A DNA stretch of 53,666 nt from an uncultured Peptococcaceae bacterium. GTDB taxonomy: Bacteria > Bacillota > Peptococcia > Peptococcales > Peptococcaceae. Shown piece by piece: positions 31,406 to 38,097 of the stretch. The translations under genes were made by a program, and so were the position numbers. The stretch covers positions 1-53,666 of the forward strand of contig CALAKO010000118.1 in assembly GCA_937922955.1 (NCBI GenBank), read 5' to 3'. The notes below the pieces were generated by a model. The model saw only the letters and a program-made list of their open reading frames with translations, was not told where the DNA came from and searched no databases. The first letter of the stretch is position 1. Every line of letters starts with the position of its first letter.

Positions 31406-31744
31406 ATGAAAATTGGTATTATTCGTTGTCGCATGACGGAAGATTTTTGCCCAGGAACGTCGGACTTTAAAGCGATTCGTGAACGCTCGGGGGTGTTTGC
31501 CGACGTGGACCCAAATGAACCAATTGAACTCATTGGTTTTAACAACTGCGGGGGCTGCCCAGGGAAAAAAGCCGTATTGCGTGTGCGCGAATTGGTAAAA
31601 CGTGGTGCCGACACCATTGTTTTTGCCAGCTGCATTCAGAAGGGGAATCCGATTGGGTATCCTTGCCCATTTGCTAAGAAGATGAAAGACATTATCGATA
31701 AAGACCAAAATGGTGCGGTTCAGTTCCTGGATTGGACGCATTAA
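31406..31744 (+). CDS. CGGC-domain protein
   Basis: A 112-residue protein with the motif NNCGGCPGKKA (about residues 47-57). An early Cys pair (IRCRMTEDFCPG) and further cysteines (FASCIQKG, YPCPFAKK) give a likely metal or Fe-S site. The CGGC domain occurs in anaerobes; I know of no firm biochemical role. The GGGG run in AGGGGAGG precedes the ATG. It follows the heavy-metal pump but has its own promoter and terminator, so a link to metal handling is only suggestive. Confidence 0.85.
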   Translation: MKIGIIRCRMTEDFCPGTSDFKAIRERSGVFADVDPNEPIELIGFNNCGGCPGKKAVLRVRELVKRGADTIVFASCIQKGNPIGYPCPFAKKMKDIIDKDQNGAVQFLDWTH

Positions 31745-31747
31745 AAT

Positions 31748-31794
31748 AAAAAAGTCCATGTGTGGATGTTTCTATTCACACATGGACTTTTTTT
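31748..31794. terminator. Bidirectional terminator between CGGC and GNAT genes
   Basis: AAAAAAGTCCATGTGTG pairs with CACACATGGACTTTTTT around a 12-base loop. Confidence 0.93.
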
Positions 31795-31797
31795 GAT

Positions 31798-32322
31798 TCA
31801 ATCGAGCGGTTTTTCCAAGAATACGTGACCATCGGCTGGTACGAGGCCTTCGATGACAATGGAAGCCACGGCGGCGCGTTCAAAACCGAGGTGCTTAAAC
31901 AGCATGACCGCTGGCAAATTTTGGCTGCCGCATTCGGTGCGCAGCACTTTACAACCTTTGCTGCGTGCCAAGTCTGCACCGTAGTTCATCATTGCTGTGG
32001 CAATACCTTGTCGGAAATGAGATGGGCGCACCATGAAGAGACGAATGGAAAGAACTTCATGGGCGCTGTGCGGGTATTTCCATGGTATGTTGCCAAATTC
32101 TGGTGGTTGGATTTGATCAAAGATGACGCTTCCGTAGATGGTGCCTTTGTCGTCGTAAACGTAGACGACGCCGGCTTTTACAGCACTTTCAATGCTGCTG
32201 TACGTTGGAAAAATACCTCGTTGAAATGCTGTATAGGAGTCGATCTTTTTTTCGTATTGAAAATGTTCTTCTAATAAACGATCAAGCTGTGACATGTCTT
32301 CGAGCGTGGCTTGTCGAATCAT
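31798..32322 (-). CDS. GNAT-family N-acetyltransferase
   Basis: A 174-residue acetyltransferase. The acetyl-CoA loop lies in RLFMVRPSHFRQGIATAMMNYG (about 94-115), with Arg-Gln-Gly-Ile-Ala replacing the usual R/QxxGxG/A. The later RTECGSQNLPAVMLFKHLGFE is the standard C-terminal block. The substrate is unknown. Its stop codon is four bases beyond the shared terminator. It is a single gene; GGGGGG-rich sequence and GAG precede the ATG. Confidence 0.88.
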   Translation of the reverse strand: MIRQATLEDMSQLDRLLEEHFQYEKKIDSYTAFQRGIFPTYSSIESAVKAGVVYVYDDKGTIYGSVIFDQIQPPEFGNIPWKYPHSAHEVLSIRLFMVRPSHFRQGIATAMMNYGADLARSKGCKVLRTECGSQNLPAVMLFKHLGFERAAVASIVIEGLVPADGHVFLEKPLD

Positions 32323-32404
32323 CTCCTACACCCCCCTGTTTTTTATTACCTATTATTTTAGCATATGGAACGAACAAAATACACGATTTTTGTTGGCAAC
32401 GAAT

Positions 32405-32431
32405 AAAAAAGCACGCCCAATATTGGCGTGC
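32405..32431 (-). terminator. Terminator of the protection ABC/two-component operon
   Basis: Minus strand GCACGCC, an AATATTG-type loop and GGCGTGC, followed by six T residues, eight bases beyond the kinase stop codon. Confidence 0.88.
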
Positions 32432-32438
32432 GAACGGC

Positions 32439-33371
32439 TTAAATTTTTTTCAGTGTTAAAGTGAAGGTGAGCAACTGTTGATCGTTGATGACATGGGTAT
32501 TAGCCGTGAGTTGACCCTGCATGTCTTCGGCGAGAGCTTGAGCGACAGTGAGGCCGAGGCCTGTACTGCCTTGGTGGCGAGAGGCATCGGAGGTATAGAA
32601 GCGGTCAAATAAATGGTCGACATCTTCGCCCTTGAGCCAGGAAGTGTCGTTGGTGAATTGTAGAATAAGCTGGTTGCCGTTTTCTTCGGCATAAAGTGAG
32701 AGACGCGATTCGGCGTAACGACCGGCGTTTTGCAGCAGGTTTTGGAAGATGCGCGAAAGAGCTGCGGTGTCGCCAAGCACCCAGAGAGGATGCTCTGGCA
32801 GGTCGGCATCAATGTGCAGCTGGGCGTCGGCAAGAAGCTGGTAATTGCCGGCGAGGGCTTCACGCAGAATGCGGCCGGCGTCGATGCGTTCCAATGTTAG
32901 AGGCATGTCGTCGGGCGCAAGGCGGGGATAGTCGTAGAACTGGCCGGAGAGGGGGCTCATGGTTTCGGCTTTTTGCTCAAGCACAGCTACGGTTTCGGCA
33001 AGCTCCGGATCGGCAGCGAGCTGAGCGTGCTGGTTCTGTCGAAAAAGCTTGAGGTAGCCTAAAATGACGGTGAGCGGTGTACGTAGGTCATGGCTGATGG
33101 CTTCAATTTGTTGTTGGAAAGCACGCTCGCGTTTGGCGTAGTTTTGACGCTCGTGTTGAATGTCGGAGAGGAGCCCGTTGAGGTCATTAAGCAGGGCGGC
33201 CAGCTCCGGATTTGGCAACGGCAGGTGAAGCATTTGATTTTGAGAGAGATCGCGGCGAATTAATGCCAGTTCATCCCGTGTGTGGCGTAAGGCGTGGACG
33301 AGACTGATGTAGCGAATGGCGAAAAAGCCGCCCACAAGGACGGCAAGAATAAGAAGGACAATCGTTAGCAT
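32439..33371 (-). CDS. Sensor histidine kinase
   Basis: A 310-residue kinase with a single N-terminal membrane helix (about 3-24) and no extracellular sensor domain. The dimerisation/phosphoacceptor block is AISHDLRTPLTVILGYLKL (H near residue 94). The ATPase domain has a late N box (FQNLLQNAGRY), a G1-like stretch (LFDRFYTSDAS) and G2 (GSTGLGLTVA). Such short kinases in antimicrobial-peptide protection operons sense through, or together with, their ABC transporter. It is the last gene of the operon; the partner regulator is the first gene. GGGAGG precedes the ATG. Confidence 0.93.
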   Translation of the reverse strand: MLTIVLLILAVLVGGFFAIRYISLVHALRHTRDELALIRRDLSQNQMLHLPLPNPELAALLNDLNGLLSDIQHERQNYAKRERAFQQQIEAISHDLRTPLTVILGYLKLFRQNQHAQLAADPELAETVAVLEQKAETMSPLSGQFYDYPRLAPDDMPLTLERIDAGRILREALAGNYQLLADAQLHIDADLPEHPLWVLGDTAALSRIFQNLLQNAGRYAESRLSLYAEENGNQLILQFTNDTSWLKGEDVDHLFDRFYTSDASRHQGSTGLGLTVAQALAEDMQGQLTANTHVINDQQLLTFTLTLKKI

Positions 33372-33394
33372 GGCTTTTCCTCCCTAGATTGGAC

Positions 33395-34147
33395 TTAGGT
33401 TAAATCACGTTTTCTCCATGATACCACGCCAAAGAGACTGAAGACAAGGATCCCAATGAGTCCGCTGACCAAAGCTTTTTCTAGGATCGCAGGATCTTCC
33501 CACCAGCGGAAAACATCAGAAAAAGTTAAGAAATCTTTTGGCATCCAACCGGCGATACGAGCCGCCCATTCAAATTTAAGGCCGAGAACGGCAAAAAATA
33601 ACGGTGTCATGTGCCAAATTAAGAGCCAGCCGACAACTGCGGTGAGGTCGCGGCGGAAAAGAAAAAAGAACGGAAGGATGGAGATGAGGCTTGCAACGGC
33701 CAGCGGGTAGGCTGAGATAATGGAAAAGAATAAATCTTTGAGTGTCCAAGCATCGGTATGCGCAAGCAGCAGTTCGGCACTGGCAATCCAGACGGCAACG
33801 ACGATTACCAGCATAACGGTGGCGACAATGAGCGCGGTCAGACATTGACCAAAAAAGATCTGTGTACGGGAAAGACCACTTGCGATCGTATTTTTGAGGC
33901 TGCTACTTTTACTGCGGCCTTCGTAAACCAGAGCCGCGACGATGGCACCGCAGACTAGATAAATCCATGGTTCAGAGACGGAAAAGAGGTAGCTAAACGA
34001 GGTATGGCCGTAGTAGTCGGCGCCGCCACCCCAGAAATGGAGTGTGATGTTTAAGGCCAGAATACCGACGATGAGAATGGCGGTCATTATGTAACAGGGA
34101 CGAGTATGAGTGACACGATAAAGCTCGGAGCGAATGTAGTTGAGCAT
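33395..34147 (-). CDS. ABC-2-type permease of the lantibiotic-protection kind (third permease)
   Basis: A 250-residue membrane protein with about six helices. It shares the start MLNYI-SE-YR and the KNTIASGLSRTQIFFGQCLTALI block with the two 274-residue permeases upstream, but is more diverged (different loops, shorter). Permeases of this form pair with BcrA/LanF-like ATPases in immunity to lantibiotics and related peptides. It lies between a 58-residue membrane protein gene and the kinase gene. Three permeases with one ATPase suggest either alternative transporters or a larger complex. Confidence 0.88.
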   Translation of the reverse strand: MLNYIRSELYRVTHTRPCYIMTAILIVGILALNITLHFWGGGADYYGHTSFSYLFSVSEPWIYLVCGAIVAALVYEGRSKSSSLKNTIASGLSRTQIFFGQCLTALIVATVMLVIVVAVWIASAELLLAHTDAWTLKDLFFSIISAYPLAVASLISILPFFFLFRRDLTAVVGWLLIWHMTPLFFAVLGLKFEWAARIAGWMPKDFLTFSDVFRWWEDPAILEKALVSGLIGILVFSLFGVVSWRKRDLT

Positions 34148-34169
34148 GAGGATGGTCTCCTTTCAGAGG

Positions 34170-34346
34170 TCATTGTGTTACGAGAAACAGGGTGAAGGCA
34201 ACAGCATAGATGCTGAAGGTGAGATAGAGAGAGGCCTTGTGACGGCGAATGCCATCAAGCCCATCTTTGAAGAAGACATGAAGAGCGAGTAGACAACAGC
34301 AGACTAATGCAGCCATTGCAACGATAAAAGCGGCTTGAGAAAACAT
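34170..34346 (-). CDS. Small two-helix membrane protein, 58 aa
   Basis: A 58-residue hydrophobic protein. Helix one covers about residues 3-25 and includes a CCC triplet (MAALVCCCLLALHVF). A basic loop (FKDGLDGIRRHK) leads to helix two (about 39-57). The start at 34346 follows AAAGGA. A longer frame from 34466 overlaps the upstream permease and is out of keeping with the family. I recognise no family. Its position between two permease genes in the same operon implies a small accessory subunit of the transporter or sensor. Confidence 0.7.
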   Translation of the reverse strand: MFSQAAFIVAMAALVCCCLLALHVFFKDGLDGIRRHKASLYLTFSIYAVAFTLFLVTQ

Positions 34347-34360
34347 GTCATCACCATCCT

Positions 34361-35185
34361 TTACAGATCCCGGTGGCGCAGTAAAAGCCAGCCGGAGAGG
34401 GAGAAGACAGCGACGCCGATGGTACCGGAGAGTAGGCATTTGAAGAGTCCTTCGTTGGTGTACCAAAGCACACTGTCGATTTGTTCCGCGACAGTGATCT
34501 GCCAGGCAGAATTTAAAAGTTTGCCGCCGGTGATGGTATGGATTTCAATTGCATTTTTCAAGAATTGGTAAGGCATCCAGTTGGCAATATTAGCGAGTAC
34601 GTCGAATTGCATGCCGAAGCTGAATAACACCGTTGGGAGAATGAGCCAGATGGCAGCCCAAGCAAAGGCAACCAACAGTTCTCTCTTGAAAAGCTCATAA
34701 AAGAGTTGAACGGTGATGACATTGGCAACGGCAATGAGATAGACTGCTGGCACCTCCAAGAGCAAGTCTCGAGCGGTGAAGGGGCCGCCAGGCTCAAGCA
34801 GGAGCTCGGTGCTGGCGATCCAAACCGCAAGCACGATGATCATGACGATGGTGGCAGCAAGAAGACTCGTGATGCATTTGCCGGCGAAAACCTGCACACG
34901 TGACAGGCCGCCAGCGATGGTGTTTTTGACGTCACCATATTTGTGAACGCAGCTGTAAATAGAAGCGGGAATGATGGCGGCCATGAATAGGTAAAGGCTT
35001 GGTGCAGAGATCGGCCAGGAATAGGCGAACCCAGTGTAAGCGAGGTCAAAGTCGTAGGCTTTCCAATTGAAGAAGGCTAGAAAGGAAATGACGCTGATGC
35101 TTAAGGCACAAAGAATGCCTGTTGTCACGTAGAGCGTTGGCTGGTGACTGATGCGGTAACATTCGGATTTGATGTAGTTCAGCAT
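34361..35185 (-). CDS. ABC-2-type permease of the lantibiotic-protection kind (second permease)
   Basis: A 274-residue permease with about six helices, starting MLNYIKSECYRISHQP. It aligns end to end without gaps with the 274-residue permease encoded just upstream; by eye about two-thirds of residues are identical, including the block from VWIAS-ELLLEPGGPFTARDLL onward. This indicates a tandem duplication followed by divergence. Only 15 bases separate the two genes. With the ATPase they could form a heterodimeric transporter that removes a cationic peptide from the membrane. Confidence 0.9.
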   Translation of the reverse strand: MLNYIKSECYRISHQPTLYVTTGILCALSISVISFLAFFNWKAYDFDLAYTGFAYSWPISAPSLYLFMAAIIPASIYSCVHKYGDVKNTIAGGLSRVQVFAGKCITSLLAATIVMIIVLAVWIASTELLLEPGGPFTARDLLLEVPAVYLIAVANVITVQLFYELFKRELLVAFAWAAIWLILPTVLFSFGMQFDVLANIANWMPYQFLKNAIEIHTITGGKLLNSAWQITVAEQIDSVLWYTNEGLFKCLLSGTIGVAVFSLSGWLLLRHRDL

Positions 35186-35200
35186 GATGGGTTCGCTCCT

Positions 35201-36025
35201 TTACAAATCGCGGCGGCGCAGAACGAGCCAGCCGGAGAGGGAGAAAACGGCAACGCCGATGGCGCCGGAGAGCAGGCATTTGAAAAGGCCGTCGCGGGTG
35301 TACCAGAGCACAGAGCCGACCTGCTCGGCGACGGTGATATTCCAGGAAATGTTTTTGACCTGGCCGCTGGCGAGAGTGCTGATGTCGACGGCGTTTTTGA
35401 AGAACTGGTAAGGCATCCAGTTGGCAATGTCGGCGAGAATTTCAATTTGCATGCCAAGGTTGTAGAGCACCGTTGGCAGGATGAACCAGATGGCCGCCCA
35501 GGCCATAGCCGCCAGCAGCTCTCGTTTGAAGAGCTCAAAGAAGAGCAGGATGGTGATGACGTTGGCGGCGGCGATGAGATAGATCGCTGGCACCTCCAGG
35601 AGCAGGTCGCGGGCGGTGAAGGGGCCGCCTGGTTCGAGCAGAAGCTCAGCGCTGGCGATCCATACCGCAAGAACGACGGCCAGAACGACGCTGGCAGCGA
35701 GGAGGCTGGTGATGCATTTGCCTGCAAAGATCTGCACCCGAGAAAGACCGCTGGCGATGGTGTTCTTGACATCGCCGGATTTGTGGACGCTGCTGTAGAT
35801 GAGGCAAGGGATGACGGCTGGCATGAAAATATAGCAGCCTGGCGATGAAATTGGCATGGTGTAGGCATAGCCGGTGCGGGCCAGATCGATGCCGTATTGA
35901 TCCCAGCCAAAGAAGGCCAGGAAAGAGATGATGGCGATAATCAGGGCGCAGAGAATGCCGGTTGCCACATAGAGCGCAGGGTGGCGGCTGATGCGGTAGC
36001 ATTCGGATTTGATGTAGTTCAGCAT
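35201..36025 (-). CDS. ABC-2-type permease of the lantibiotic-protection kind (first permease)
   Basis: A 274-residue permease, paralogue of the next gene. It shows the same N-terminus (MLNYIKSECYRISRHP), the VHKSGDVKNTIASGLSRVQIFAGKCITSLLAA core and the conserved C-terminus GVAVFSLSGWLVLRRRDL. GGAGG lies seven bases before the ATG. Between it and the ATPase gene lies the 39-codon gene at 36061-36180. Its order in the operon (regulator, ATPase, small protein, permeases, kinase) resembles lantibiotic immunity loci such as cprABC of Clostridioides difficile; that comparison is from memory. Confidence 0.9.
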   Translation of the reverse strand: MLNYIKSECYRISRHPALYVATGILCALIIAIISFLAFFGWDQYGIDLARTGYAYTMPISSPGCYIFMPAVIPCLIYSSVHKSGDVKNTIASGLSRVQIFAGKCITSLLAASVVLAVVLAVWIASAELLLEPGGPFTARDLLLEVPAIYLIAAANVITILLFFELFKRELLAAMAWAAIWFILPTVLYNLGMQIEILADIANWMPYQFFKNAVDISTLASGQVKNISWNITVAEQVGSVLWYTRDGLFKCLLSGAIGVAVFSLSGWLVLRRRDL

Positions 36026-36060
36026 GAGGGGGCCTCCTTTCCGTGGATGCGTCGCGATGT

Positions 36061-36180
36061 TTAGTGGAGACTGATGGTGATCTGGCTGTCACAGCCGTTC
36101 ACCAGTACGCGTGCGGCAAAGGCGGCAGTGAAGAATGCTGGCACTATCATTAGAAGATAGATAATATGAGAACGTTTCAT
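36061..36180 (-). CDS. 39-aa membrane or secreted peptide coupled to the ABC ATPase
   Basis: Found by reading the gap between ATPase and permease genes. The ATG at 36180 overlaps the ATPase stop by four bases and follows GAGGGG by seven. The peptide begins MKRSHIIYLLMIVPAFFTAA, a charged start and a hydrophobic stretch (about 6-27), then FAARVL and a polar tail with a single Cys (NGCDSQ). It could be a single-helix membrane protein. Alternatively FTAAFA could be a signal-peptidase site releasing a 16-17-residue peptide. No family is recognised. The strong coupling and ribosome site argue that it is translated. Confidence 0.65.
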   Translation of the reverse strand: MKRSHIIYLLMIVPAFFTAAFAARVLVNGCDSQITISLH

Positions 36181-37100
36181 TGCTGAGCCCCTCTTTCCTT
36201 GAGTGACATGTAGTAATCTTCCAGTGATCCTTGCACGGTCTGCATGCCAAGAATGATGAGATCATTTTTTGTGGCAAGCTGGCTGTAAAATTCTGCAGGA
36301 CGTTTTGGCTGATAAATGCGGAAGATGCGGTCGGGCATGACTTGGCAGCGCTCGTCGGGACAATGGTGTTCAAAGATGGCCGCAAATCGGTCGACATCGG
36401 AGAGCGTGAGGGCAATGTAATCGGCGCACTGCTCGTGCAGAGCTTTGGCGCTGATTTCTTCGACAAGACGACCGCGGCTGAGAAAGCCATAGTGGGTGGC
36501 GATGTGCTCCAGTTCGGCAAGAATGTGACTGGATAGAAGAATGGTTATATTTTCCTCGTCGTTGAGACGTTGCAGAAGGCTGCGAATTTCTATGATGCCG
36601 CTTGGGTCCAGACCGTTGATGGGCTCGTCGAGGATGAGCAGCTGAGGCTTGCCGAGCAGGGCAATGGCGAGACCGAGCCTTTGGCGCTGGCCCATGGAAA
36701 GGCTGCCGCATTTGCTGCGGCGTTTCTGTTCGAGACCGGTGAGAGCAATCATAGCATCCGCACGATGCTTGTCGCTGATGCCGCGCTGGATGCTGTAGTA
36801 TTTGAGCGTCTGTTCCACGGTCATGTTTGGGAAGAAGCCGGGATCTTCGATCAGGCAGCCAATATGGCGGCGTGCTAAGCGTAGGGTTTTGTCGTCTTCG
36901 CAGCCAAGAAGTGAGAGATTGCCGCTTGTGGCAAAGCTCTGGCCCGCGAGAATTTTTAATAGAGTCGATTTTCCGGCGCCGTTGTCGCCGACGAGACCGT
37001 AGATGGCACCTTGTGGTACATGGATGCTGACATTGTTGAGAGCCTGCAGTTTGCCGTAGGCTTTGCAGAGCTGAGTAGTTTCGATGACGTTGGTGTTCAT
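36177..37100 (-). CDS. ABC ATPase of a peptide-antibiotic protection transporter (BcrA/LanF type)
   Basis: A 307-residue ATPase. It has Walker A GDNGAGKST (about 38-46), the LIEDPGFFPNMTVEQ Q-loop region characteristic of BcrA/LanF-type proteins, signature LSMGQRQRLGLAIALL, Walker B LLILDEPINGLDP and switch LLSSHIL. The C-terminal 90 residues (from about 215) form the usual extension of this family. I chose the ATG at 37100 behind GGAGGG. It has its own promoter with a repeat array upstream, distinct from that of the response regulator gene. Confidence 0.93.
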   Translation of the reverse strand: MNTNVIETTQLCKAYGKLQALNNVSIHVPQGAIYGLVGDNGAGKSTLLKILAGQSFATSGNLSLLGCEDDKTLRLARRHIGCLIEDPGFFPNMTVEQTLKYYSIQRGISDKHRADAMIALTGLEQKRRSKCGSLSMGQRQRLGLAIALLGKPQLLILDEPINGLDPSGIIEIRSLLQRLNDEENITILLSSHILAELEHIATHYGFLSRGRLVEEISAKALHEQCADYIALTLSDVDRFAAIFEHHCPDERCQVMPDRIFRIYQPKRPAEFYSQLATKNDLIILGMQTVQGSLEDYYMSLKERGAQQ

Positions 37101-37121
37101 TGCGGTTCCCTCCAATAAAAA

Positions 37122-37163
37122 AATACGTTTGTCGAGGTCGTGTTCCTTACTGACAAACGTATT
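37122..37163 (-). terminator. Inverted repeat overlapping the ABC operon promoter (possible read-through terminator)
   Basis: AATACGTTTGTC (37122-37133) and GACAAACGTATT (37152-37163) are perfectly complementary over 12 bases, with an 18-base loop. On the minus strand the second arm runs into seven T residues. RNA from the upstream regulator gene contains both arms and could terminate; RNA starting near 37154 lacks most of the first arm and would not. Confidence 0.6.
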
Positions 37164-37237
37164 GTACAGGATGAGTCATAAAGAAGTCATAAAGATGGCT
37201 TAAAGAAGTATTAAATCCGATAAAGATGGCATAAAGA
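37161..37237 (-). promoter_or_regulatory. ABC operon promoter with a six-unit array of about 11 bp direct repeats
   Basis: The minus-strand -10 TACAAT is at 37166-37161. Upstream, TAAA boxes (plus strand) start at 37179, 37190, 37201, 37212, 37221 and 37232; spacings are 11, 11, 11, 9 and 11. The best units read AGTCATAAAGA, AGTCATAAAGA and TGGCATAAAGA. Helically phased repeats of 10-11 bp over the -35 region are how OmpR/PhoB-type regulators bind. Confidence 0.8.
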
Positions 37238-37252
37238 GGACCAGTGCACGGA

Positions 37253-37936
37253 TTATTGCAGCTTGAATCCGATGCCGTAGACGGTTTGAATGTAGTCCGC
37301 GGTTGGGTCGATGGCTTTGAGCTTTTTGCGAATGTTGGAAACGTGGACATTAACGGTGTTGTTTTCACCATAATAGCCGCCGTTCCAGACTTGTTCATAG
37401 AGGGCTTCCCGGGTGAAAACCTTTTCCGGTTGGCGCATGAATAATTCGAGAATATCAAATTCATGAGCAGTGAGGGTCAGTTCTTGGCCATCGAGGGTAA
37501 CTTTGCGCAGCGATGGAGAGAGCTGCAGAGCGCGGTGAACGAGGGGACGGTCAGCAGCGCTGTCTTTGCCGACACGGCGCAGAGTAGCAGCGATGCGCGC
37601 CAGCACTTCTTCCGGCTCGAAAGGCTTGGTGATGTAGTCGTCGGCGCCGTTTTCAAGCAGGGTTACTTTGTCGGCAAGCGCATTCTTAGCAGAGAGCACA
37701 ATCACTGGCACATCCAGTGCCAGTTCCTTGCGCATATGGGCGAGCACGTCACTGCCGCTCATGCCAGGCAGCATGAGGTCAAGTAGAAGCAGATCCGGTC
37801 TGTCCTGCTGCAAACGCAGAACGGCTTCGCTGCCAGAGTAAACCTGCAGCACCTGATAATCGGCCTGACGCAGCATTTTTGCCAGCAGATTGTTGATGTC
37901 GGCGTCGTCTTCGACGACCATGATGGTGTAAAACAT
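37253..37936 (-). CDS. OmpR-family response regulator
   Basis: A 227-residue regulator. The receiver domain (1-120) has VVEDDADIN, the phosphoacceptor D in LLLLDLMLPGMSG (about 51), Ser in IVLSAKN and Lys in YITKPF. A winged-helix output domain follows (about 130-227; VNVHVSNIRKKLKAIDP and the final YIQTVYGIGFKL). I chose the ATG at 37936, six bases after AGGAGG. It has its own promoter and is separated from the ABC genes by the repeat array it probably binds. The partner kinase is at the far end of the operon. Confidence 0.95.
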   Translation of the reverse strand: MFYTIMVVEDDADINNLLAKMLRQADYQVLQVYSGSEAVLRLQQDRPDLLLLDLMLPGMSGSDVLAHMRKELALDVPVIVLSAKNALADKVTLLENGADDYITKPFEPEEVLARIAATLRRVGKDSAADRPLVHRALQLSPSLRKVTLDGQELTLTAHEFDILELFMRQPEKVFTREALYEQVWNGGYYGENNTVNVHVSNIRKKLKAIDPTADYIQTVYGIGFKLQ

Positions 37937-37964
37937 AAGCGGCCTCCTTTGTTTCGCTGAATTT

Positions 37965-37993
37965 AGTATAAAGCTTTGACTGATGAATGACAA
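37965..37993 (-). promoter_or_regulatory. Promoter of the response regulator gene
   Basis: Minus strand TTGTCA, a 17-base spacer and TATACT. The whole element closely resembles the AraC-gene promoter at 42406-42434, with the same -35 context GCAGTTGTCAT and the same -10. Confidence 0.85.
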
Positions 37994-38054
37994 CTGCTAT
38001 CATGGGCGCTGGCTGTGAGTTGATAAAAAGGTTTGACTTACAAGAGCTGCAAAT

Positions 38055-38084
38055 AAAAAAATCCTGTCCTCAATGAGGACAGGA
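38055..38084 (-). terminator. Terminator of the formamidase-APC permease operon
   Basis: Minus strand TCCTGTCCTC, a three-base loop, GAGGACAGGA and seven T residues. Confidence 0.93.
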
Positions 38085-38097
38085 AAAAGAAGGGTGC

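Noticed and set aside
37174..37237. Possible CRISPR array
   Set aside because: The repeats are only about 11 bp with no spacers and sit on a promoter; they fit response-regulator sites.
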